Below, in pieces: positions 20,200-34,600 of a stretch of DNA of 64,000 nt. Under the pieces are notes generated by a model. That model was not told where the DNA came from. It searched no databases and worked only from the letters and a program-made list of their open reading frames with translations. This DNA is from Isoetes taiwanensis (taxonomy: Eukaryota > Streptophyta > Lycopodiopsida > Isoetales > Isoetaceae), in contig JAJEKV010000012.1 in NCBI GenBank assembly GCA_021234155.1, positions 10,260,448 through 10,324,447 on the forward strand. The letters run 5' to 3'. The number at the start of each line of letters is the position of its first letter. The stretch's first letter is position 1. Both the position numbers and the translations under genes were made by a program.

Positions 20200-22311
20200 T
20201 GTAAATCACAAACCATCATAAGGTAAGCATTTGTAGCTTATTAGATACTTTTTATCGTAAATTCTGGTTGCGTAAGCTGCTATTTTTAAGTAGTTCCAAC
20301 TTTGTGTCTTTGTTGGTTGAATTGCTATCTTTTTGGAGTGTACATGACTTATTAGGGGAAATTACTGAAGCTTGACGTCATTCAAGAGGATGCTAAGGTA
20401 GATGAGCATGAGGCACCTCTTTGATCTGCCAGTAAGGTTCCCAAGCCAATCCTGCCAGTAAGTTTTCCCCTTTGATCTTCTTGCTTAAAAATCTTGAGAT
20501 TAGTGCCTTTCACAAAGTTGCACCGATTTTGTATATTTTGTTGTGTTTCTAGTCTATTGTGCACTAGCAAATTCTTTCTTTTCATCATGTTCATTGTCCT
20601 AATTTAGTCTCATCTAATCCTTGCTTTTATGTAGTCAATTGAGAGTCTTTCTGAATGTAAGAGGCCTTGCTTGCCCCTAGACACCTCATACTTCTGGGCA
20701 TGTTCTAGTGGATTGAACAGATTGAGGCATGGAATACAATTAACTGTAGGGTATGCACACAACAAGGACTACTTGGTATTGCATTAGTGTTTAAAAAAAC
20801 ATGCGGCAAAAAAAACTTAAGCTTAAATGTAATCTCATGGGATAAATATTTAATCGATATGAGCAATGTGATGAAGATGTGCTTGCTTTGAAATGCTTCA
20901 TAGACATGCAAGAGGAATGCATAAGCTTTCGGACCCAAATATGGTATCTTGAGAGGTAGTAATTGCAGGATATGTATAAGGTCACATTTGGCAATATCTA
21001 TTTTGCATGCAATTGCAACTCTTTTATTAATGACAAATAACTATAGGGTATGCACACATCAAGAACTTAGCATTGCATTCTTTTATTAATGACAATGAAC
21101 TGCAGGATATGCAAACAGCAAAGAGAACTTGGTGTTACAATTGCAAAGGGTTGGCATAACTTCAACAATATCATTTATGACTATTTTGTTATGCCAACAA
21201 TTGAACATATGGCTTGGCTTGGCTTGGCTGATTTTTTTATGAGCAAGAGCTTACATCTTGCACATCTCCATTATGACCTTGGATGTTGGCTCGTTTAACT
21301 GTAATTGAATTTTGTAAATAAGTCAGCAAGACTCAAGGTTATTTCGAGGATAGAAAGTTTGCAGGCTTAACATCATGACACACCTTTATACAAAGCTTGA
21401 GCATTCCAATGTTGCAGCTATAACCATTCTAAATCAACGATTATTAATTTGTTTGCAGAAGCTATGTTTGCTTTGGATGTTTTTATAGTTTTGTGTTATG
21501 GAATTCGTTAGTTGATCTAGGTGCTAGTTGTAGGGCTTAGTAAGATAGCAATTCAAGATCTATTCTGATGCTTGATCTTATCACTTTTAATAAAGAAATT
21601 AGAGGTGCAATATGCGGTGCAACATGTTAATTCGTGTTCAAAGATAGTTCATTCAAAGATAGTTCATTGAATGGTGTCTATATGCGTACTCTCATTTGCA
21701 TAAAAGGACAATTGAGGTAATTGAAACGGTAAAATCTAAAATGAGATGTGCAATTTGAAGGTACTTTTGGGAATTGGTTGGTTTCTTACTTCCAGTATGC
21801 TGTATTGCCGGACCATAAAGATGTGCCTCTTTTAATCTTCATTTAGGATGCAAAGGTTAAAGATGAGAGAGAAGAATGGTTGCTGAGCTCACCATAATTT
21901 TTCATAATAAATGAGAAAATATTGAGGAATCCGAAATTACCTTTATATAGAATGTCTATCAAGATCATGTCTATCTTTGTGGAATGCTGACAGATTTCAA
22001 GTAATGTATGATTCTAGAAAAACCAAGAATAGATCAACTCATTCATGATATACATGATTGATAGACATAGATAGTGGTGTGTGTATTTAGCATTGATAGT
22101 GGTGTGTGTATTAGGAGGTCATAGTTCAACTCAGTTGAATTCTATTTGAACAAACAAAATTTAATATTTACCTGTGACTTCTTCTAATTTAATTCTTCAC
22201 ACTCAACTTTAGATATTGATCTGTTTAAGCTTGGATTTTGCTCCAAGATGTCCATGAACCATACTTCATAAACCCATTGATAGTACAAAGACTTGTATAT
22301 ATAAAGGTATA
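20200..22311. other. Gene-poor stretch with a short local repeat
   Basis: No gene is supported. A 59-bp-period repeat (TTTTATTAATGACAA followed by a GGGTATGCACACA-like stretch) occurs at 21021 and 21080, with a diverged half copy near 20741. The sequence could be the 3' end or introns of the F-box locus, but no exon could be defended. Confidence 0.5.
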
Positions 22312-23306
22312 TCATAAAACTTTGGTATATAATGTGTCTGATTCGTACATGCTCGGATGCCGTCCGTTTAAGGTGGGGCCAGTGAAGTGGCAGCATCAGG
22401 GCCATCCATTCCTTATGGGCATGCATAGAGACATGCATGAGTCATGCATGGGTCATGCATGGGGCATGCATCACATCCCTGGACCATTGGATCAAAAGGG
22501 AAGGATAAATCCTAGCCCTTGATTTTTTGTAAGGAAGGTGCAAGGAAGGCCCCTTAAAGTAGATTTGGTGTAGCGGATTTTAGCCGTTAGATCAAAAGGT
22601 GAGCATAAATCCTAGCCATTAACTTTTTAATATTAAATTGATTTTTTTTAAAGGAGGTAATAAAAAGGTAATGAGGTGGCAAAACATTTATGATTAGACT
22701 TTCTAGGAAGCTTCCTTTTATTTAATCGCCTGCAAAGACACGTAGCTTGCAGTGGAGGGGTCGGATGAAGGTGGGACCCACGCCATTGGATTCTTCTCGT
22801 CGAGAGCTTTTCAATGAGTGTTGCTTTGGTATTACTTCGTTGCAGTTGCAGCCAACGTGATCGAACACTAAGAATCTTTTTGGAGTCTTAGAATTTTACG
22901 GAATTCATGGTAATTTATGGGAATCTGTGGAATCGTCAGAGATCTTAGAGAATCTAGAGGAATTCCAAGAGAATCTTAGGGAATCTAAAGGGAATCCATA
23001 TGAATCTCAGGGAATCTAAAGGAATCTTCATAAATACGTGGAGAATCTAGAGGAATCTTGATGCAATCTTGGAGAATCTAGAGGAATCTTTATAGAATCT
23101 ATGAGAATCTCAAGAGAATCTTTGGGAATAAAAGGGAATCTCAAGAGAATCTTTGGAAAATCAAAGGGAATCTATAGAAATCATGAGAGAATCTTTGAGA
23201 AATTAAGGGAATCCAAGGGAATCTTCATAGAATCTTTAAGAACTAGAGGAATCTTAATGGAATCATGTAAAGTCTAAGGGAATCTTCATAGAATTTTAGA
23301 GAATCT
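22312..23306 (+). repeat. Head-plus-GAATCT-array repeat, copy 2
   Basis: This has the same head as copy 1 (22312 to about 22870) followed by a shorter GAATCT array. Its first base recurs exactly 995 bp later as copy 3, so copies 2 and 3 are a tandem duplication. It lacks the terminal block found at the ends of copies 1 and 3. Confidence 0.85.
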
Positions 23307-25080
23307 TCATAAAACTTTGGTATATAATGTGTTTGATTCGTACATGCTCGGATGCCGTCCGTTTAAGGTGGGGCCAGTGAAGTGGCAGCATCAGGGCCAT
23401 CCATTCCTTATGGGCATGCATGGAGGCATGCATGAGTCATGCATGGGTCATGCATGGGGGCATGCACCACATCCCTAGACCATTGGATCAAAAGGGAAGG
23501 ATAAATCCTAGCCCTTGATTTTTTGTAAGGAAGGTGCAAGGAAGGCCCCTTAAAGTAGATTTGGTGTAGCAGATTTTAGCCGTTAGATCAAAAGGTGAGC
23601 ATAAATCCTAGCCATTAACTTTTTAATATTAAATTGATTTTTTTTTAAAGGAGGTGAGGTGGCACCCTCATTAATAAAAAGGTAATGAGGTGGCAAAACA
23701 TTTATGATTAGACTTTCTAGGAAGCTTCCTTTTGTTTAATCGCATTCAAAGGCACGTAGCTTGCAGTGGAGGGGTCGGATGAACGTGGGACCCACGCCAT
23801 TGGATTCCTCTCGTCGAGAGCTTTTCAATGAGTGGTGCTTTGGCATTACTTCGTTGCAGTTGCAGCCAACGTGATCGAACACTAAGAATCTTTTTGGAGT
23901 CTTAGAATTTTACGGAATTCATGGTAATTTATGGGAATCTGTGGAATCATCAGAGATCTTAGAGAATCTAGAGGAATTCCAAGAGAATCTTAGGGAATCT
24001 AAAGGGAATCCATAGGAATCTCAGGGAATCTAAAGGAATCTTCATAAATACGTGGAGAATCTAGAGGAATCTTGATGCAATCTTGGAGAATCTAGAGGAA
24101 TCTTTATAGAATCTATGAGAATCTCAAGAGAATATTTGGGAATCAAAGGGAATCTCAAGAGAATCTTCGGAAAATCAAAGGGAATCTATAGAAATCACGA
24201 GAGAATCTTTGAGAAATTAAGGGAATCCAAGGGAATCTTCATAGAATCTTTAAGAACTAGAGGAATCTTAATGGAATTATGTAAAGTCTAAGGGAATCTT
24301 CATAGAATTTTAGAGAATCTAGGGAAATCTTAAGAGAATCTTTGGGAATATAAGGGATTCTTTCTAAAAAATTTGAGAATCTAGTGAAATCATGATAGAA
24401 TCTTGGAGAATCATGGAGAATTTTCCTATAATCTAAAGGAATCTAGAAGAATCTTCATCTAATCTTGGAGAATTCAATAGAACTACATAAAATCTTGGGG
24501 AATCTAGAGGAGTCTTGGGATAATCTTTGGGAATCTAGACGAATATCAAGAGAATCTTTGGGAACCTAGGGGAATTAAGGGAATGTTCATAAAATCTTGA
24601 AGAATCTTGATAGAATCTTGAAGAATCTTGATAGAATCTTGGAGAATCTAGGGAAATCTTCATAGAATCTAGGGGAATCTCTATAGAATCTTGGAGAATC
24701 TAGGGGAACCTTTGTACAATCTTAAGGAATCTTAAGAGAATCTTAGGGAATCTCTGAGAATATCAAGAGAACTTCTCTGAATCTAGGGAAATATAAGGAA
24801 ATTTAGAGGAATCTTCATAAAATCTTGGAGAATCTAGGAGAATCTACATAGAATCTTGAGGAATCTTGGCATAATCTTTGGAAATCTAGGAGAATCTGAA
24901 AAGAATCTTTGTGAACGTAGGAGATCTAAAGGGATCTTCATAAAATCTTTGAGAATCTAAGGGAATCTTCATAGAATCATAAAGAATCTAAGGAAAATGC
25001 TTATAGAATCTTCATTGAATGACTTTGCTTTGGCTTCCGGTCGAATTTGTACAATCCCTCATAGTAGAACCACTTGTTTA
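23307..25080 (+). repeat. Head-plus-GAATCT-array repeat, copy 3
   Basis: The head at 23307 to about 23865 is nearly identical to copy 2. The array runs to about 25015 and is the longest of the three. It closes with ATCCCTCATAGTAGAACCACTTGT, similar to the closing block of copy 1. It lies immediately upstream of the PATROL1 homologue. Confidence 0.85.
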
Positions 25081-25629
25081 TAGATATACAAATTTCATGT
25101 GGAGATTTCATAGGCTATATATACTCAATTTGTTCGAAGAAAAGTAATGCAATCCCCAAACCAAAACAAGCCATGTATTTTAATTGGCAGAAATATTTTA
25201 TTTTTTAAATGTTTCCTTGTCCACGATTCATAGGTGGTCCACTCTATTTTGGCACACCCCTTAATTTCGTTTTGGAGGTCAAATATATTTTATTTGATGT
25301 TATTAAAAATATTTTAGTGGCAGTAGTACTATGCTTCTTTTACTTTCGAAGCCTCCTTCCATCCACTTGTCATGCGACATTTCAAACTAGCCTATACAAG
25401 GAAGCTCAACTGCTAATGCTAATATCTAAGCAGACCATTGGTTAAATACCTAATGGGAATTTTAACACGGTAATCTACAGTGTATTATAGCTCTAGAGAA
25501 ATATAAAGTCAGAAGCCAAAACTGTTGCTAGCTGGTTATAGTTCAGCTCGCCAGTTCTTCTTTCAGATCCATGTCTAGTTGCCCCGGCAGAACCTGATCT
25601 GCGATGCTTGTGCGCACTTGATCGCCGCA

Positions 25630-28600
25630 ATGGACAGGTACATAAACATCTCCTCTGTTTCATCCTGATCAGCATTTTAGCTGCATGATTTTCTCACTTG
25701 ATGATGCAATGCTGAATGTCTTGGCTCTCTTAGCTCGCTGTTGGTGGGCATTGCTTCAGCATTCAGGATCTTATGTTTCTATTGAAAATTTTGTCTGCGG
25801 AGAATTTGATGCATGCTGTATTTGGAGTATATATAACGAAGTAGCATGAGAATGCAACATTATCTGAAGTTCCAAAATGAAAGACTGTCATCGCATTAGG
25901 TTCTCAACACTACATTTTTGTCCAGTTTCTGGTAGACTTAGAATTGAGCAATATGCTATCTCGGTGTCTACAATTAACCATCATTCAGTCTCTGGACTGT
26001 GGGAACCATGGGTTTGGCGTGCATTTAATAGAGACATTATCAGTGCTCATGCTATTATGATTATTTGTCCAAATAGGGGCCATTTGCTTGATGCTTTTGA
26101 GGGAATCCTTTAGCAAAAGCCGCAAGTAGGGCAGACGGTTTAAAAGTGTAGAAAAGGATACCCAATATGAGTGCCATGAAAGAGATTGCTATTGTTTATT
26201 TATTACATATATTATATGTAATGCTGTGCTAATCTTGTAATTATTTTTCCAAGCATCTGATTCAATTATGCCATAGAATAAAAGATTGATTGTTGAAAAT
26301 ATGTCACAAAATACTCATTGAAAGCGTACATTGATTGCAGCCATACAGATGTAGCAGCCATTCAGCGTTACCGTCGTGACCGAAGGGAACTACTTAACTT
26401 CCTTCTCTCAGCTAGTATTCTGAAGAGAGTTGTGATGCCCCCCGGAGCTGTTACACTTGATGACGTTGACTTAGAACAAGTGAGCGTTGATTATGTCATT
26501 GATTGTGCCAGGAAAGGCAAGTAGACTCTTCCGCTTCCTCTTCTTGCCTTTAGCAAGATTCCCATGAATATAGCAACACCTGCCTTTTCCTAATTTAGTA
26601 ATGTAGGCTTCATTTTATTGTAGCAGGTGGTGTTTTAGAACTTGCAGAAGCAATTAAGAAATTTCATGATGAGCTCAACTTGCCTCCAGTGGTATGCCTA
26701 TCTGATTTGCGTCTTATGTGCATTTCCTTGTTGAGATTACAAGGGAAATGTTTGCAACATGCAGGCAGGTTCAACTTTTGGAGATGTCTTCTATCTTGCT
26801 ACAAGTCCTGAAACATCAGGGCCACCTCCTGGGCGAACTCCTCCTCGCCCTATTGTGCCCGTGTCCACTCCAAGGACTATGTCAAAATCATTTTCATTGC
26901 ATTCAACACCATCTTTGCAGACATCTGTGGATGATGAAATTGATGACTTCGAAGATGGGCAAGTCGAAAGTGAATTTATGGGAGAGGTAGCAAGACGCAA
27001 ACTTAATGATGCGAGTGATCTTGTTTTAAGCTTGCCGCCATTTAAAACAGGTAAGTGTTGTAGCATGATTCTCTTGCATGTTAAGGTACTTGGCAAATAA
27101 ATGACCTCTCAAAATTGTGGATTGCATAAATTCCATAAAGGGACTCCAATTGCCTCTTATGAGTTGGAGTCAAAAAATAATTTACATGATAACACTGATT
27201 GATTACTTGCATTGAGGTTTTCTCTGCAGTCTTAAGAACTTATCCTTGTCTTTAGGACATCTGAGATGACGCTTGACTTCAATAGCTTGTTGGGCACCCA
27301 GATGGTTGGTGGACTGCAGATAAATTGTAACTGTGCAACTTCTCAATAATTTGGCTACCTTTGAAGGCATACACCCTTGAAGGTGTCATATGCATAGATT
27401 TCTATAACCTTAACGTCCCATGGCCTCCAAGGAGAATCGTCATGAAGATTATAGAGATGATTTATTCAACAAAACAGTTGAATGCTTCATCCAATTAAGA
27501 TTGCGTTTTTCCCTAATTGGTTGGACAACTCAAAACTGACGCAATATAGATGTTTTATTTGCTGATGATCACATCCAATGTATTTCCATATCTTAAAATA
27601 GACACCTGCCGCTTTATAATATTAGAAAACCATGCATTTGGATTCGTACTTGTGTATAAGATCTTTATGGTTAGTGGTGTCTTTATGCTCTGGTGGATGC
27701 TGATCATTATGCTATACCATTTGTTAGGCTTTTTGATGTAGCAAGTGTCCTAATTATGCTTGATTTACAGGTCTAACCGATGATGATCTTCGAGAAACAT
27801 CATATGAGATCTTGCTTGCTTGTGCTGGTGCTGAAGGGTAAGTTTTCTACCTGTTCTGTAGTGTACTGGGTACTGTTTTAGTAGTGGGAGAGATTAATAG
27901 TAAAATTCTGCCCTGCGTCAAGTATACAGACTCAAATTCCACTGAGTTTTGTCGATCTCTCCAGGCCGATGAACTGAGCTTTGTTGAATTCTTCCTGGGG
28001 CTTCCAGGCCTATGAACATTTAAATAACTGGATCTAATCATGGGTTCCTTCTTATTTTATATTGACCCCATATCTCTGTCATGCTAGTTCCATATTGTAC
28101 AGATTGAAAAACATGTTTGCGAGTTTTTTATTTAGAATGCTAAAATAAGATTTTATTTTTCTATTTGGTTCGACATTCATTATAGGGATCCTATCAGGAC
28201 ATTAAGCTACAAGTATCTGAAAGTCTAGTCCTTTGAACTGACAGTAATTCCTGAAGTAGTGGAAGATGTTGAGGATTCTGTAATGTTGATGACTCGAGGG
28301 TCCTGCTATACAAACATTTCTTGACATCTCTTAATTTTAAATATATTGTTTACTTGTATTTCATTTGTTGGCAGGGGGCTAACATTGCCATCAAGAGAAA
28401 AGAAGGAAGAAAAGAAATCAAAACTTGTGAGAAGATTCACAAGAAGTAAAACTGATAAATATAAGCCTCAACCTGGACGTGCACAAGGTCTTGCTGGCTT
28501 GCTGGAGTGTATGCGTGCACAGATGGAAGTAAGTAATCATGTACCCGTTTCGAGGATGCTGCTCTTAAATGTAACTAATTGAATATCAAATGATGCCAAA

Positions 28601-31600
28601 TGCGCTATTTGTGGTGTATATTGAACCCTGGAAATTAAAGGTTTATGCAGTCCAGGTGCTTGGCTGTAAACTGTTGAGTGCCGGCATCAATACACACATT
28701 TTGCTTTTTCATTAAGGAACTAATACAGACCACTCAGAATGCTACGCTGAACTTCTTGCATATGCAACAGGTTAGCGAAGCTGCTGATAGACGAATAAGG
28801 GAAGCTTTACTTCATGCATGTGCTGGAAGGGTTGGTAAGAAGATGGACACTCTTCTTGTACCTCTGGAACTTCTTTGTGCAGTCTCAAAGGCAGACTTTG
28901 CTGATAAAAAGCTTTACTCAAGGTGGCTTAAAAGGCAGGTAAATATCCAAAATTTATCGTTCTTATTAGTTACATCTGCAATGTTTGAATATAAATAGCT
29001 GTGGTATATGTGCAGCTCAATTGCTTGGAAGAAGGCCTCATAAATCATCCTTCACTGGGCCTTGAAACTTCTGATCGGGTTGCTGTGGAACTCAGGACAT
29101 TGATTGCAAAGTGCGAAGAGGCAGAGGTAAGAACTAATGTGTTTTGCAGTTAAGTTATTTGTTTAAGTCTTAATTTAAATACCTTATTGAAACTAATCCA
29201 TGGTTGTCATCCAGACACTCCCTTCTCCTGCAGGTCCTGCCCAGCATGCAGAGTCCTTGAAGGGAATGAGAATAGTTGCTCTTAGCCTGGCTGAGAGGGC
29301 TGCTAGGGGGGACCAAACAGGGGAAGTTTGTCATTGGGCTGATGGTTATTGGTTGAATGTTAGACTCTATGAAAAGTTGCTTGGCAGTGTCTTTGATGTT
29401 TTAGACGAAGGGCAGCTTATTGAGGTATTAATCCACACCTTTCCACTTACCTGCCTTCTTGAAGCACTAAAAGTCGTGTTTTCCAAACTGTTTTTTTATT
29501 AATCTTATCTCCTCACTGACAAAAGCAGAACCAATATATACATTTAATTGATATCATAGAGAAAATGTACTGTCTTGGACACAAGTCAATGTCAAACTCA
29601 TCCGTTCTAGGTGATACAAATTATAAACCTTATATGAGTTTTTTTTGAGGTTTATCTGTCTTTGCATGCTTGAAATTAATTGGAGAGCAGCTACTATCTT
29701 CATCTGAATGACAAAGCTTTGGATCATCTGAAAATATCCTGTAGATGTAAACCTGAGAAGAAAGCTTACCCGCTCAAATAGTTAATACCTTATCGATTGT
29801 GACATTACACAACCATCCTGGTGTAAACCAGCCAGCCAAAATGGAAATCCCTTTAGAGTGTAGTCTATAAGTGATCATATCAAGAATGCGATTACTAGGT
29901 CTTCTGCTCGAGTGGCTTCTATGATCATCTAGATAAGATCCATCACATGCTATCTTTCTTGAAACCCCACGTTTGCACCAATGTTTGAATGCAAATCCTT
30001 GCCATGGCATAGTTTAAAGGTATGTCATACTTCTCCGTTGTATTTTTTTCTCTGTAAAAGCAATGTAGATAAGGCATTGTGAATTTAGTGTTTTTTTTAA
30101 GATGTTTGACTTTTTTAAGATTGATGTAGGAAGCTGAGGAGATTCTTGAGCTTTTGAAATCCACGTGGCGTGTTCTGGGAATTACTCAAACCATTCATGA
30201 TACATGCTATGCTTGGGTGCTATTTCGTCAGGTACATCTGTCAACTTTTGTAATATCTTCTTTTTGAGCGCAAATTCGATATCTATTCTCTGTGTGCAAG
30301 GATTCCGTTCTTGATTATGTGTAAATTTAAAAGCAATATATTACTCAAGGAAAGACACTTAAATCAGTTTGACATGGAGACTTGTTTCTGTATTCAAGTT
30401 TGTTTTGACAGGTGAGTTAGGTCTGTTGCAACATGCGGGACAACAAATGAAGAGGATTGCTTCTGATGGACAGCGAAGTGCACAAGAATGGACATATCTG
30501 AAGAGTTTGCATTCTACTATGGATGTGAATGGAGTCAAGGAAGAGTTGTCATATGTGCAATCCGTTGTCGTGCCTATAAAGTCATGGGTTGACAAACGGC
30601 TTAGCAATTACCATCTTCATTTTTCTTCAGAGGTGCACATTCTCCACCGCAATCTGGTCTACTTACTGCATGATAAAGAGGATTGCTAAGTCCCTTTTCG
30701 TTATTTACATATAACATTGTCATTCTGGTACCAGGAAACTAACAGGATGGAAGAACTTGTAACTGTGGCAATGGTAGCTGGAAGACTTATAGCAGAAGAA
30801 AATGACAAAACTGGGGTAACGCCTTCTTAGACTTTGGAGAAAATTTGCAATTTTTGTAAAATCTGACTCCGTTGAAATTTTTCAATGCAGGTGATTAGAA
30901 TGACAACTACTGCTGAGGTTTCTGCTGTGGCTAAACAAGCAGAAGATTACATTTGGTCTTCAATAAAATATGCCTATGAAAGGGTACTTTTTCTTTCTGT
31001 CTATATCAGACACATGACGAATGCAGCAGCTTATTCTCTAAATATATATTAATAGGTTTTAGAAGCAGTGGACAAAAAGTCAGAAACAGAACGCGACCAC
31101 CCTCTGGCTTTGCTTGCAGAGGATGTGCAAGCTCTTGCCAAGAAAGATGCCCTAACATTTGCACCAGTGCTTTCACGTTGGCAGCCCCAAAGCAAGGCTA
31201 TCAGTGCTTCCTTGTTGCACACTCTTTATCAGAAGGAATTGGTACATATTGTACATAGGCAAATCAAATATTTTTCAGCATGAGGCCAAACCCTGTGATT
31301 TGTCTTTGCAGAGACCATTCCTTGATGGAGTAGAACATTTGACAGATGATGTCGCTTCAGTACTACCGGCAGCTGACAGTCTGGAACAATACTTATTTGA
31401 GCTTGTCTCCTACAATGGGAGTAAAGATGATAACATATATAGACAGCAAATGGTTCCTTATCAAGTATGAAATTATGAAATAATGTGTGCTGTTGATTTA
31501 TGTCTAAATCTTCGGCTGACTTTCTTGACAAATATTAAAGGTGGAAGTAATCTCGAGCACTCTGATTATGCGATGGGTAAATTCACAACTTAGCGGGTTA

Positions 31601-34600
31601 TACGAGTGGGTTGAACGTACCATCCAGCAAGAAGTATGTTCCTGTACACCTACTTTTCTGTTTTCATATTTTAAAAGAATTGCACATGAGAAGTAACATT
31701 TTGAATATAGCAAGCTCAAGTGTATATATTACCCCAGATTTATCGCCTGTTATGGCTTTTAGCTTTTATATTGTTATGCCCAAGTTTCATGGCCGTTCTG
31801 TAGCAATTTCGAGTGATTAAATTTGCAAGGGCTGTATTCAGCCATACTGAAACAAGTATTTGTCCTGATGTACACTTAGCTACCAGAAAAGGTATGTCAC
31901 TGGCTTGTCGGGGCAGCATGCTAGTCCATCTTGAAGGCTTCCGATAGGAGTCTTTCTGCCAAAGGCTTGGCCCCATTGCTTCATCTGTCCAAGCACATAC
32001 ACCTTAATGGAGTCCAATCGAGGACTCCAATGTTGAGTATTGGGTAATGCCTTCAGATGCAAGATTGCTCCAGTTTATTGGGAAGTTATAATTGAACATG
32101 AAGTGCCAAGCAATTTTGTCAATAGAAGAAACAGAATATGAGGTGTTAGCTAGAGGGAAGGACAGTAGAAACTATTGGCTTATATGAAAACTATTTTCTG
32201 TTTTAGGAACTCTTATTCTAATTTTGTAGTCATGGTTCTTTAGAAATGGGAGCCATTATCAAAGCAGATACGACATAGTGGATCCATCCTTGAGGTTTTC
32301 AGAATAATTGAAGAGGTATACTTTTATTATACTAATCCAAGTTAGACTCCTATAATCCATGGCAGCTGTTCTTTAACAGAAAGTGGATCAGTTTTTTAAA
32401 CTGAAGCTTCCAATGCGACCTTCATTGCTGAAAGGTTTGACAAATGGCTTGGACAATGCACTCCAATTGTATGCAAACAAGGTGGCTGCACAACTAGGTA
32501 AGCTAGCATTTTACGATGTGGCAATGAGCTGAGCTGCACTGGTCTATTGTGCACTTTCATATAGTTTAATCTGATAGGCTTCTCTTTATGAGCAGGGAAC
32601 AAGTCAGACTTAATTCCACCACCTCCAACTTTGACACGTTTCAAAAAGGAGGCATCAGCAACTGCAAGAGTGTTCTCAAGAAGAAGATCTGCCGATCCTT
32701 GGTTGCCAGAGCAGAAACGAACAAATGAAATAAGTCTTTTGACCACCCGTACACTCTGTACACGACTCAACTCATTGCATGTGAGTAAGCATATATAATC
32801 TTTTATATCAAGCAGATGCCTTTAAGACCCTGTTGACTTGTGAACTCGAGCAATGATGCTCAGTACCCTTTTTGGCTCTTTATCTGATGCTGTTGTCATT
32901 GCCAGTATATTCTGACACAATTGGATGTTCTGGAGGACAATATCAAAGAGCAATGGCTTTCTGGAAAATTGAGAGTAGTAGAAAATGGTCCAAGTAAGTA
33001 CATACGCAGTCTCGTTTATTACTAGAATCTGTGGCTTAAGATTGACTGCAAGCACGATAAAGTGGTTTCCTCTCAGAATAAGATTAGTAGGTGGTGAACT
33101 TAATAAGGCCCTTTGGCTGGATGACCCTCATAGTGTATTTGCTATCATTTCGTATTACTTAGCATATACATAAAGCTGGTAACAAAGTCTACATCCTTGG
33201 GAGCACCCAAACAAACTAATTACAACATGAATTGTATGCAAAATGACTCTTAGTGCGAGCCATTAAATATTTGGCCACTTATTGGTATTCTAGTCAGGCG
33301 ACTCACAAATTTCTAAGCATGTTCTTGCATCAATAGGCACAAAAGTGTGTATTTTCGATGCCAAGCATTAAATTCTCTAAGCTTATGCATATCAAATTGC
33401 CTTTCAAAAGCAAAGGCAACTAAAGTTCTGTTGAATAATACATCAAACTAATATAGAAGATAAATTCTTTCATTGACATGGGAGATGAATTGAAGTGGAC
33501 CCACTGTTAATTTAATGAGCTTATAAAACTACAGCGCACTGATGATTTAGTACATATGCATGAAACAATTTTTTTTTTTGATGAGGAAGATAAATATGCA
33601 TCAAACACCTTACAACAGATTGGTACTGCAGTTTTAGGAGAAATATGTAACTTTTTTCACATCCTTTAGTACATCTATGTTGAGCAAATCTATAGGACAA
33701 AAGTTTTTAGATGTGTAATGTTACTGCTTTGCTGAAGAAGTAATTGCCTGCTCAAAGTTGGAATTCAAATATGGATGAGAAATTTTGATACTTTGAAAAC
33801 AGTCAACAACATTCTTAGCATAGACTCTCAATGTTATAGCTAATTATAACCTGCCAGCTTAGGGTTGCATTAAATGCATATTGATGTATTCTGCTATGTA
33901 TGCTGCAGCACAAAAGAGCTCGAATGGAGATGCTAAGACCAAGAACCTCTTCACAGATGAGCTGTCTTCTGCATTTGATATGTCAAGGAAAACAGTAAAT
34001 GCATCAATTGATAAGCTGTGTGAATTTACTGGTAGTTATTGCCGTTGTTGTGCCTAGCATAACAATAAACTCTGTCCTGTCCTAAAAACAATCTTGGGAA
34101 TGCAGGAACAAAGCTGGTATTCTGGGATATGAGAGAGATATTTATTGATGGCCTTTATAAAGGTAGTGTTGCAACAGCGCGCATAGAGATTGTTGTTCAC
34201 AGCCTTGATCCAGTAAGAATCGACTCTTGTAATGAGCATTCTGCATATATTACGAACTTGTGCATGGTCAAAGGAAAAGGATTGCATACATGTTATATAT
34301 TTCATAATAACATGAGTTGCTGGGGGTGTGATTTTAATAGGCCTTAGGTGAACTCTGCGAGTTAATTGTTGGACCATTAAGAGATAGAGTTGTATTAGGA
34401 CTACTGCAAGCGTCGTTGGTAAGATCATATCTTGTTTGTTGCTTACCCCCTTTTTCTTGATATAATGGAGGATAACCAAGTTACATTTACCAGGAAGGAT
34501 TTTCACGCGTGCTGCTAGATGGCGGTCCTTCACGCGCTTTTGCACCCAGTGACGTCAGCATGTTAGAAGAAGATTTGAGAGTACTAAAAGTCAGTTGCTT

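Noticed and set aside
16900-25080. CRISPR-like array
   Set aside because: The GAATCT units are contiguous with only about four variable bases, have no unique spacers, and the window is plant nuclear DNA.
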